In this document: piece after piece, positions 1-5,080 of the stretch
Layout: every line of letters begins with the position of its first letter
Position numbering within the stretch: position 1 is the first letter of the stretch
NCBI GenBank assembly: GCA_050942615.1
Contig: JBMNNQ010000069.1
Coordinates: forward strand, 1-6,932
Length of the DNA: 6,932 nt
Reading direction: 5' to 3'
Source of the DNA: JAAZMI01 sp050942615
Lineage (GTDB): Bacteria > Bacillota > Dethiobacteria > DTU022 > UBA8154
Position numbers and translations under genes: made by a program
Notes under the pieces: model-generated
Told to the model about the DNA's origin: nothing
The model's input: only the letters and a program-made list of their open reading frames with translations
The model's database searches: none

Positions 1-17
1 AGGGGGAATGACCGCCT

Positions 18-839
18 TTGCTGGCGGGAAAAACACTGGCCATGATTTTTGAAAAACCTTCGACCAGGACCAGGATTTCCTTTGAGGTTGGCATGTGGCA
101 GCTGGGGGGGGCAGCGCTGTTTTTAAGCAGTCAGGAACTGCAGATGGGCCGGGGGGAACCGGTTAAAGATACTGCTGCCGTTCTTTCACGCTATGTTAAC
201 GGCATTATGATCCGTACATTTGATCATGCTACCGTGCAGGAACTGGCCCGGTACGCTTCTGTGCCGGTAGTGAACGGCCTTACAGATCTGCTGCATCCCT
301 GCCAGGTTTTGGCTGATCTGCTGACAATTGAAGAAAAAAAAGGGCACCTGCAGGGGGTTAAGATAGCCTATACCGGTGATGGTAACAATGTGGCCCATTC
401 ACTCCTCTTGGGTTGTTCAAAGATGGGACTCGATTTGGCTGTAGCCACACCTCCTTCCTACCGGCCGCTGCCTAAAATTGTGGCTGAGGCGTTGGCCAAT
501 GCCGGACAAAGCGGGAGCAAAATATTTATTACAGATGATCCTTCAGAAGCTGTAAAAAATGCCGATGTAATCTATACCGATGTCTGGACGAGTATGGGCC
601 AGGAGAAAGAAAAAGCAGAACGCCGGACAATTTTTGCTCCTTATCAGATCAACAGTAACCTGGTAAAGATGGCAAGCCCGGATGTGCTGATTATGCATTG
701 CCTGCCTGCCTACCGCGGGGAGGAAATAACCACCCAGGTGCTCGAAGGGGAACGGTCTGTGGTGCTGGATCAGGCTGAAAACCGCCTGCATGCACAAAAA
801 GCCCTGCTGGCCCTGTTGATGGGCACAGCTAAAGGTTAA
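18..839 (+). CDS. argF: Ornithine carbamoyltransferase, N-terminus missing or interrupted
   Basis: Cytoplasmic enzyme joining carbamoyl phosphate and ornithine to give citrulline in arginine biosynthesis. Counting from the TTG at 18 (273 residues), the carbamoyl-phosphate motif STRTR is at 15-19, HPCQ at 93-96, DGNNVAHS at 121-128, the ornithine-binding SMGQ loop at 192-195 and the catalytic HCLP at 227-230; the C-terminal AENRLHAQKALL helix is intact. Family members have roughly 305-320 residues, so about 35-40 N-terminal residues are absent. The TTG at 18 is only the first usable start after an in-frame TGA at 9-11. The two codons between them (Pro-Pro) still fit the family's usual PLLAGK lead-in, so the true gene probably extends upstream and is broken by a nonsense change, an indel or an assembly error. 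AGGGGG at 1-6 could serve as a ribosome site for the TTG start, but the product would lack the first part of the carbamoyl-phosphate domain. Family identity is certain; start and intactness are not. Confidence 0.93.
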   Translation: MLAGKTLAMIFEKPSTRTRISFEVGMWQLGGAALFLSSQELQMGRGEPVKDTAAVLSRYVNGIMIRTFDHATVQELARYASVPVVNGLTDLLHPCQVLADLLTIEEKKGHLQGVKIAYTGDGNNVAHSLLLGCSKMGLDLAVATPPSYRPLPKIVAEALANAGQSGSKIFITDDPSEAVKNADVIYTDVWTSMGQEKEKAERRTIFAPYQINSNLVKMASPDVLIMHCLPAYRGEEITTQVLEGERSVVLDQAENRLHAQKALLALLMGTAKG

Positions 840-852
840 TATTAAAAAAATG

Positions 853-893
853 CCCGGGACGACTGTTTTGCAGATCTGCCGGCAGCCGTCGGG
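853..893 (+). other. Imperfect hairpin between argF and fapA
   Basis: The arm at 853-865 pairs with 883-893: CCCG, then a two-base bulge, ACG, one A-C mismatch, and CTG, against CAG-C-CGT-CGGG. The 17-base loop contains the 10-base palindrome GCAGATCTGC. No T-run follows, so it is not a standard intrinsic terminator; it may be an mRNA-processing or pausing structure, or chance. No promoter for the next gene is evident in this 91-base gap, so read-through from argF into fapA is possible. Confidence 0.35.
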
Positions 894-930
894 GTGTATG
901 AAATCCCTGTTGTTGAAAAGGGTGTGAACC

Positions 931-2727
931 ATGGCGCCAGAAGAAAAAAACGGTATGGCGGGTATTGTTGACGGCAAGGTAGTGGTCCTTAACCCCCGGG
1001 AAGGCGGGCGGCCGGCTGTTTTATCTCCCCCGCAGAAGGGGGTTGAAATTTATGTGAACGAAACAAAGGTTCAGGAAACTGTGGAATTAAGGGAGGAAGA
1101 TCAAGTTGAAGTAAGGCCTTTGGTTTCCACAGAAACAGCCCTGATGCAGGTTTATGTTTCCCCTGATGGCCTTTCTGCCTTATTGGCAGTTTTCCCACAG
1201 ATTACCCACAGTTTTTTTCTGGATGATGCCGCAATGACGAGGCATCTTCGGCCCAGGGCCATTCAAAAAGAGGTGCGGGAAAATGTTTGCACGCTTGCAG
1301 ATGCAGAAGCGGAACTGAAAAAAAACAAGGTTACCTTTGGCCTTGATTTCGCTGCCTTAAAAGAAACTGTTGATAAGGCAGAGGGTCAGTTTCAGGTTGT
1401 GGCCCGGGGTGAAAAAATCAGGCCGGGTAAAAACGGTTTTGTTGAATTTTTAATTGAATCTAAAAAAGAAAAAATCTGCTATGATGAAAAAAAGGAAAAG
1501 GTGGATTACAGGGAAAAATACCGTTTTCCCACAGTGCAAAAAGGTGAACGAATTGCCTTGATTCACCCCGCTGTCGCAGGCCTTCCCGGACAAAGTGTTT
1601 CCGGGGATATCCTTCCTCCGGCAGCAGTAAAAGATGTTGTCGTAAGGTGTGGGGATGGTGCGGCCTTACAGGATAACGGTCGTGAAATTGCGGCCCTCAG
1701 GGACGGGCTTCTGGTGGTGAAGGGCAGTTTTATCAAAGTAGAAGATCTGTTGTTGCACAATAAAGATGTAGATCTGAAAAGTGGCAACCTCCGTTTTAAC
1801 GGCAATATACAGATTTACGGGAACATCAGGGAAGGAATGCAGGTTGAAGCCCAGGGCAATCTTTATGTTGACGGCAATGGCTATGAAGCTACCGTGCAGG
1901 CTGGGGAAGGCATTCATTTTACCGGTAATTTAATCCAATGCCAGGTTGACGGCGGGCTTCACTATACCTTTTTGCAGGGAGCAGCCCTGCTTTTAGAAGA
2001 AATATGGACGGGTTACAGTAAATTTTTAAAAAGTGTTAAACAGGTCTTCAGTATTTTAAGTGAAAGGAAACAGCTGATCGATGAACGGATCATCACCTTT
2101 ACCATAGATTCGATGCTCGAAAAAAACCTGCCTGCAATACAAGGGCCTGCTTCCAAAATGGAACAGCTCCTAGAGGGAACAAAGGTCCAAAATCAGCAAA
2201 CAAAGCATTTAAGTGAAATGCTTGTTTTTCTAAACCAGCACTGTTTTTCCCGGAAACCCAGGGATTTACAGGCCTTGGAAAATGCGGAGAACAAACTGAA
2301 ATTTTTGTTAACAGGGCTTCAGGAAACTTTGGAAAAGGTTCCCTTGCTTAACGCTTCTTATGTGCAGAACAGTAATTTAAACCACAGCGGAGAAATCCAT
2401 ATTACCGGTGTCGGTTGCTATCAAACCACCCTGCAGGCTGGAAAAGGGGTCCAGATTCAGGGTGTATTTCGCGGTGGTAAAATCAGGGCCCGGGGCGATG
2501 TTCATGTTGGGGAATTTGCCCAGATGATAAATGCCACCGGTTCCTCAGAAAAGGAAAAAATGATTGGAATTAAGGTGCCGGCTGAAGCCATTATTTGTTT
2601 TGGAAAAGTACACGGGGATACTGCCATTCAGGTTGGGAGACTTATTTACAGGTTTGACCGGGAATATGAAAGGGTACAGGTGAGCTTTGACTGTGCAAAA
2701 GGTATGCTTAAGATTACAAATTATTAA
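931..2727 (+). CDS. fapA: FapA-like (DUF342) polymerising beta-helix protein
   Basis: 598-residue protein of the flagellar assembly protein A / DUF342 family, predicted cytoplasmic with no signal peptide or membrane segment. The N-terminal part (about 10-65) has the family pattern V-x-NP-x-EGG followed by YVNETKVQ. A mixed domain follows (about 75-235, including GEKIRPGKNG near 160-169 and PGQSVSG near 219-225). The first Gly/hydrophobic beta-helix repeats are at about 275-345 (NLRFNGNIQIYGNIREG, then NLYVDGNG). A charged, helical, probably coiled-coil insert spans about 350-470, and a second beta-helix segment about 480-530 (GEIHITG, GKGVQIQG, RGDVHVG). The C-terminus (about 545-598) has the conserved VPAEAIICFGKVHG stretch. 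ATG 931 is supported by AAAAGGG at 916-922, eight bases upstream. The Vibrio vulnificus relative is linked to flagellation; most Firmicute members are uncharacterised and no flagellar gene lies in this window, so a flagellar role is not implied. It could equally act in cell-surface, division or sporulation processes. Confidence 0.88.
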   Translation: MAPEEKNGMAGIVDGKVVVLNPREGGRPAVLSPPQKGVEIYVNETKVQETVELREEDQVEVRPLVSTETALMQVYVSPDGLSALLAVFPQITHSFFLDDAAMTRHLRPRAIQKEVRENVCTLADAEAELKKNKVTFGLDFAALKETVDKAEGQFQVVARGEKIRPGKNGFVEFLIESKKEKICYDEKKEKVDYREKYRFPTVQKGERIALIHPAVAGLPGQSVSGDILPPAAVKDVVVRCGDGAALQDNGREIAALRDGLLVVKGSFIKVEDLLLHNKDVDLKSGNLRFNGNIQIYGNIREGMQVEAQGNLYVDGNGYEATVQAGEGIHFTGNLIQCQVDGGLHYTFLQGAALLLEEIWTGYSKFLKSVKQVFSILSERKQLIDERIITFTIDSMLEKNLPAIQGPASKMEQLLEGTKVQNQQTKHLSEMLVFLNQHCFSRKPRDLQALENAENKLKFLLTGLQETLEKVPLLNASYVQNSNLNHSGEIHITGVGCYQTTLQAGKGVQIQGVFRGGKIRARGDVHVGEFAQMINATGSSEKEKMIGIKVPAEAIICFGKVHGDTAIQVGRLIYRFDREYERVQVSFDCAKGMLKITNY

Positions 2728-2747
2728 ACCCCTCTTTGCGGCCGGCA

Positions 2748-2792
2748 CCCCGCAGGGCCTGGTACTCCCGGTGCAAGTGGGTGCGGGGCTTT
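2748..2792 (+). terminator. GC-rich hairpin after fapA, possible weak terminator
   Basis: CCCCGCA (2748-2754) pairs perfectly with TGCGGGG (2782-2788), followed by the short, poor T-tract CTTTGT. The loop is long (27 bases), and GCACC at 2745-2749 can alternatively pair with GGTGC at 2770-2774 or 2780-2784, so the fold is ambiguous. The position directly after the fapA stop and before a promoter suits a terminator, but the weak T-tract keeps confidence low. Confidence 0.4.
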
Positions 2793-2814
2793 GTCCCATT
2801 ATATATTGACAAAG
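2789..2814. repeat. Inverted repeat overlapping the -35 element, possible operator
   Basis: CTTTGTC (2789-2795) and GACAAAG (2808-2814) are perfect 7-base inverted arms separated by a 12-base AT-rich spacer. The right arm shares GACA with the TTGACA hexamer, so a protein bound here would block RNA polymerase. Alternatively the left arm is just the tail of the hairpin after fapA. No regulator gene is present in the window. Confidence 0.35.
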
Positions 2815-2834
2815 GCGTAGGGCTGTTGTAATTT
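2806..2834 (+). promoter_or_regulatory. Candidate sigma-A promoter for the small ORF-moaB-cobO unit
   Basis: A consensus -35 hexamer TTGACA (2806-2811) is followed after 17 bases by TAATTT (2829-2834), a moderate -10 element with three of six consensus bases. Transcription would start near 2841, giving a leader of about 33 bases before the small ORF at 2874. The -35 overlaps the right arm of the inverted repeat CTTTGTC-N12-GACAAAG (2789-2814), which may be an operator. Confidence 0.55.
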
Positions 2835-2873
2835 ATAAAGAAAGCCAGGTTTTTTTAAAGGGGGAAAAATTTT

Positions 2874-3041
2874 ATGGAAGAGGTTAAAAAAAAGCTGAAA
2901 GAATCAGCTCCGGAGGGGAAGATACCCTGCATTATGATTTTCCGTATTGCAAGGGATTGTAATTGTTCTGTCGCCGAGGCGGGAAAACTATGCGATGAAC
3001 TCAAGCTCAAAATAGTCAGCTGTCAGCTGGGCTGTTTTTAA
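2874..3041 (+). CDS. Small Cys-rich conserved-looking protein ending in CQLGCF
   Basis: 55-residue protein of unknown function. The ATG is preceded by a strong ribosome site AAAGGGGG (2857-2864) with nine-base spacing and by a candidate promoter, so it looks genuinely expressed. The N-terminus is basic/acidic and helical (MEEVKKKLKE, 1-10). Residues about 18-47 could form a helix-turn-helix-like bundle (IARDCNCSVAEAGKLCDELKLKI), and the protein ends with SCQLGCF. It has six cysteines (19, 29, 31, 40, 50, 54), high for 55 residues and possibly able to bind metal or an Fe-S centre. From memory, small anaerobe proteins with a similar CQLG-x-F tail occur near molybdenum/tungsten genes, which fits moaB lying 101 bases downstream, but I cannot verify this. 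A small DNA-binding or metal-sensing role is inference only. No signal peptide or membrane segment is seen. Confidence 0.78.
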   Translation: MEEVKKKLKESAPEGKIPCIMIFRIARDCNCSVAEAGKLCDELKLKIVSCQLGCF

Positions 3042-3142
3042 AGAACCGGCTTCCCGGTAAAAAACCTGTTTTTCTGCAGGATGGGCCGGGGGGATCATTT
3101 GCTTAAAAAATGGGGTGTTTAGAACCCGGTGGGGTGGTGTTT

Positions 3143-3682
3143 ATGGAGGTTTCTTCAGCAGAAAAAGAGTTTGCAAAAAAGCAGGTGGCTGTGGTAACGG
3201 TCAGTGATCGCAGTGCGCGGGGCGAAAGGGAAGACCTTAGTGGAAAAGTGGCCGCCCGGATAGCCCGTTCTGCCGGGTGGGAGGTAGCCCATTATAAGGT
3301 TATTCCCGATGACAAGGAAGCAATTAAAAAAGAACTAATCAGGTTGGCGGATGAGGATGGGGCGGCCCTGGTGCTGACTACAGGCGGGACAGGGGTGGCC
3401 TTACGGGATTTAACCCCGGAGGCTACACTGGCAGTTATTGAAAGGGAGGTCCCCGGTATGGCTGAGGCAATGCGGAGGGAAAGCCTGAAAAAAACCCCGC
3501 ACGCCATGCTTTCCCGGGCCGTTTGCGGGTTAAGGAGAAAAACACTGATTGTCAACCTGCCGGGCAGCCCCCGTGCGGTCCAGGAATGCCTGGCCGTTGT
3601 TTTGCCTGCTTTGCCCCATGCCCTGGAGCTTCTTTGCGGCGAGGTTGCCGATTGCAATGCGGTGCCTGAAGGGTCTCCCTAG
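3143..3682 (+). CDS. moaB: MoaB/MogA-family molybdenum cofactor biosynthesis protein
   Basis: Cytoplasmic molybdopterin-binding protein of the MoaB/MogA family, which adenylates molybdopterin before metal insertion in molybdenum (or tungsten) cofactor synthesis. From ATG 3143 (179 residues), VAVVTVSDRSARGE opens the fold at 15-28. PDD at 55-57 and the signature TTGGTG-VALRD-LTPEAT at 79-95 supply the conserved acidic and pterin-binding positions, and NLPGSP is at 138-143. Family members usually have about 160-180 residues. An ATG at 3110 in the same frame gives 190 residues, but its nearest G-rich site (3088-3093) is 16 bases away. GGTGGGG at 3128-3134 is eight bases before 3143, and the extra 11 residues do not resemble the family, so I prefer 3143. 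It probably shares a transcript with the preceding small Cys-rich gene and perhaps with cobO. MoaB versus MogA subfamily cannot be decided here. Confidence 0.93.
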   Translation: MEVSSAEKEFAKKQVAVVTVSDRSARGEREDLSGKVAARIARSAGWEVAHYKVIPDDKEAIKKELIRLADEDGAALVLTTGGTGVALRDLTPEATLAVIEREVPGMAEAMRRESLKKTPHAMLSRAVCGLRRKTLIVNLPGSPRAVQECLAVVLPALPHALELLCGEVADCNAVPEGSP

Positions 3683-3702
3683 TAGGTTTGTAATCTTCAG
3701 CA

Positions 3703-3764
3703 GTTTTACTTGTTTGTTTTATCCTGTAAGGCCTTAAGAAACAGTAAAACAAGCAGCATTTTTT
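3703..3764 (+). other. AT-rich hairpin with trailing T-run between moaB and cobO
   Basis: GTTTTACT-T-GTTT (3703-3715) pairs with AAAC-AGTAAAAC (3739-3750), 12 base pairs with one bulged T and a 23-base loop. A run of six T (3759-3764) starts eight bases after the stem. The AT-rich stem and displaced T-run make it a weak or partial terminator at best; it could lower cobO expression relative to moaB. Confidence 0.35.
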
Positions 3765-3767
3765 AAA

Positions 3768-3776
3768 AAGGGGGTG
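3768..3776 (+). promoter_or_regulatory. Ribosome binding site deciding the TTG start of cobO
   Basis: AAGGGGGTG is a good Shine-Dalgarno match, with the last G of its G-run nine bases before the TTG at 3784. No in-frame ATG or GTG lies close to it, so the TTG is the supported start. Confidence 0.7.
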
Positions 3777-3783
3777 TTTCTCT

Positions 3784-4314
3784 TTGGCGAAGCCAGAAGG
3801 GCTTGTGCTTGTTTATACCGGCAACGGGAAGGGAAAAACCACGGCGGCCTTGGGGCTGGCGTTACGGGCTATCGGGCACGGCCAGCGTGTTTTTATGGTT
3901 CAGTTTATGAAGGGCGATCCCAGTTATGGAGAGATACAGGCCATTAATAAATACCTGCCTACCTTTGAAGTGGTGCAGTCCGGTAAAAATCGAATGATGC
4001 CTGACGGGAGCCTGGAGGAAGACAAGTCTGATGTAGTCCGTGAGGGTTTCTTCAGGGGGAAAGAAGCCTTGTTGGGTGGGAAATACGGCCTGGTTATTTT
4101 TGATGAAATTAACATTGTTCTGGAAAGGGGCCGGCTTTCAGTGCAGGAGGTGCTGGCAATACTGGCTGCACGTCCGGAACATGTTAATGTTGTTTTAACC
4201 GGGCGCCATGCAGCAAAGGAAATAATTAATTTTGCCGACCTGGTCAGCGAGATCCGGGAAATTAAACATCCCTTCCGCCGGGGGGTTAAGGCACAGCAGG
4301 GTATGGAATTTTAG
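3784..4314 (+). CDS. cobO: Cob(I)yrinic acid a,c-diamide adenosyltransferase (CobO/BtuR/CobA type)
   Basis: Transfers the 5'-deoxyadenosyl group of ATP to the cobalt of reduced corrinoids, making adenosylcobalamin precursors in de novo synthesis or salvage. At 176 residues it is close to full family length. The P-loop TGNGKGKT is at 12-19, close to the N-terminus as usual for this family; a Walker B-like YGLVIFDEIN is at 101-110, LTGRHA at 138-143, and the diagnostic tail EIREIKHPFRRGVKAQQGMEF ends the protein. This distinguishes it from the unrelated PduO and EutT types. Start codon is TTG, backed by AAGGGGGTG upstream; the protein starts only eleven residues before the P-loop, as expected. 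It lies 101 bases after moaB on the same strand and before a clear terminator, so it probably closes that transcription unit. No cobalamin riboswitch fits in the short upstream gap. Confidence 0.95.
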   Translation: MAKPEGLVLVYTGNGKGKTTAALGLALRAIGHGQRVFMVQFMKGDPSYGEIQAINKYLPTFEVVQSGKNRMMPDGSLEEDKSDVVREGFFRGKEALLGGKYGLVIFDEINIVLERGRLSVQEVLAILAARPEHVNVVLTGRHAAKEIINFADLVSEIREIKHPFRRGVKAQQGMEF

Positions 4315-4371
4315 TTTATACTTTCTAGTTTTTTTAAAGAGGGTTATCTGGTTTAAACTTGATGGGGCTAT

Positions 4372-4403
4372 AAAAAATGCCATTTTGGTGGCATATTTTT
4401 TTT
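4372..4403 (+). terminator. Intrinsic terminator after cobO
   Basis: ATGCCA (4377-4382) and TGGCAT (4389-4394) form a 6-pair stem with a six-base TTTTGG loop. An A-run (4372-4376) precedes it and eight T (4396-4403) follow after one A, so the stem can extend by A-T pairs and could also work on the opposite strand. Confidence 0.85.
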
Positions 4404-4523
4404 AATCAGGGACAAAATATCTTTATGTTTAAGGGATTTAAAGGAAAAGGCCGAGTGAATAGGAAATCTAGAGGTTACAAGTTATAAACTGCTCCAAATC
4501 ATATTTTTCAGGGTTTTAACAGT

Positions 4524-4553
4524 TTGCTATTTGTAAGCAATTTTATATATGAT
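4524..4553 (+). promoter_or_regulatory. Sigma-A promoter of the groESL operon
   Basis: TTGCTA (4524-4529) as -35 and TATGAT (4548-4553) as -10 are separated by 18 bases. The predicted start near 4560 puts CIRCE at the very beginning of the transcript, the standard arrangement for HrcA control. A small inverted repeat TTGCT-N7-AGCAA (4524-4540) overlaps the -35 and may be chance. Confidence 0.7.
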
Positions 4554-4566
4554 GTTTAAGGATCCA

Positions 4567-4593
4567 TTAGCACTCACTGCAAATGAGTGCTAA
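4567..4593. promoter_or_regulatory. CIRCE operator (HrcA binding site)
   Basis: Perfect match to the CIRCE consensus: TTAGCACTC (4567-4575), nine-base spacer, GAGTGCTAA (4585-4593). The HrcA repressor binds this site and represses groESL until heat or misfolded protein titrates GroEL; it may also act as a hairpin in the mRNA leader. It lies 33 bases before the groES start codon. Confidence 0.97.
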
Positions 4594-4626
4594 CAAGTCC
4601 TAGGCAAATAAAAGGAGGTATCACGT

Positions 4627-4914
4627 ATGAATTTAAAACCTTTAGGGGACCGGGTGATTATTAAAGTTTTGGAAGAAGAGGAAAAAACCAGTTCCGGTAT
4701 AGTTCTTCCTGATCAGGCTAAAGAAAAACCCCAGGAAGGCGAAATCAAAGCAGTGGGGCCCGGCCGTGTCCTTGACGATGGCAAAAGGGCGGAGATGGAT
4801 GTTAAGGTAGGGGATAAGGTTGTTTATTCCAAATATGCCGGCACAGAAATCAAGATTGAAGGGGAAGAATACTTAATTTTACGGCAAGACGATATCCTGG
4901 CTGTTTTTGCTTAA
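4627..4914 (+). CDS. groES: Co-chaperonin GroES (Hsp10)
   Basis: Forms the heptameric lid of the GroEL chamber in the cytoplasm. At 95 residues it is normal family length. It starts with the typical LKPLGDRVIIK; the mobile loop that contacts GroEL is at about 17-34 with its GIVLP core at 24-28. VGPGRVLDDG (43-52), VGDKVVYSKYAGTEIK (61-76) and the closing DDILAVFA are all typical. ATG 4627 has an excellent AAAGGAGGT ribosome site eight bases upstream. First gene of the CIRCE-controlled operon, so heat-inducible through HrcA. The distance to groEL (166 bases) is long for this operon. Confidence 0.98.
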   Translation: MNLKPLGDRVIIKVLEEEEKTSSGIVLPDQAKEKPQEGEIKAVGPGRVLDDGKRAEMDVKVGDKVVYSKYAGTEIKIEGEEYLILRQDDILAVFA

Positions 4915-4982
4915 ACCGTTATTGTTGCAGGTGAAACATATTGTAACAGGATAGGCGCAGTCAATATTTGTAAGGCAAAAGT

Positions 4983-5031
4983 TTCCCGGCCCGGCCCGGG
5001 AACCCTGCGGAAGTTCATTTAACCCACAGGG
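4983..5031 (+). other. Two tandem hairpins in the groES-groEL spacer
   Basis: TTCCCGG (4983-4989) and CCGGGAA (4996-5002) form a 7-pair GC-rich stem with a six-base loop. Immediately after it, CCCTG-C-GG (5003-5010) pairs with CC-A-CAGGG (5024-5031) with one mismatch. No T-run follows either, so termination is unlikely; mRNA processing, stabilisation of the groEL message or a translational role are possible. Pairing is read by eye, not computed. Confidence 0.45.
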
Positions 5032-5080
5032 GCAAAGAAATTGGAAAGCAAATGGCGATCAAATAAGGAGGGTTTTGTAT

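Larger units (their letters stand above)
4315..4626. other. Intergenic region between cobO and groES
   Basis: This 312-base gap contains the cobO terminator (4372-4403), the groE promoter (4524-4553), the CIRCE operator (4567-4593) and the groES ribosome site AAAGGAGGT (4611-4619). The stretch 4404-4520 is AT-rich and I see no gene, RNA or clear repeat in it. Confidence 0.8.

Noticed and set aside
9..11. TGA in argF as a selenocysteine codon
   Set aside because: No ornithine carbamoyltransferase is known to use selenocysteine at this variable N-terminal position, and no SECIS-like hairpin is seen right after it.
104..111. Run of eight G in argF as a frameshift site
   Set aside because: The frame on both sides matches the conserved QLGG-x-A-LFL segment of the family, so the length is correct as given.
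850..927. 25-codon ORF before fapA in the same frame, ending one codon before its ATG
   Set aside because: No ribosome site at proper spacing, no recognisable peptide, and it largely overlaps the hairpin at 853-893; probably chance.
543..977. Minus-strand open frame of 144 codons opposite the argF end and fapA start
   Set aside because: It is a shadow of well-supported + strand genes, with no ribosome site or recognisable domain; the same applies to the other long antisense frames over fapA, moaB and groEL.
3081..3122. 13-residue ORF overlapping the moaB leader
   Set aside because: Very short, no proper ribosome site, no sign of coding character.
3110..3142. Longer moaB start at ATG 3110
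   Set aside because: The nearest G-rich site is 16 bases away and the extra 11 residues do not look like the family; ATG 3143 is better placed, though 3110 cannot be fully excluded.
3683..3783. Cobalamin riboswitch before cobO
   Set aside because: The gap is only 101 bases and lacks a B12-box-like core; only an AT-rich hairpin is present.
4425..4487. 20-residue basic ORF (starting MFKGFKGKGR) in the cobO-groES gap
   Set aside because: No ribosome site upstream and no promoter; low-complexity composition is expected from AT/G-rich noncoding sequence.
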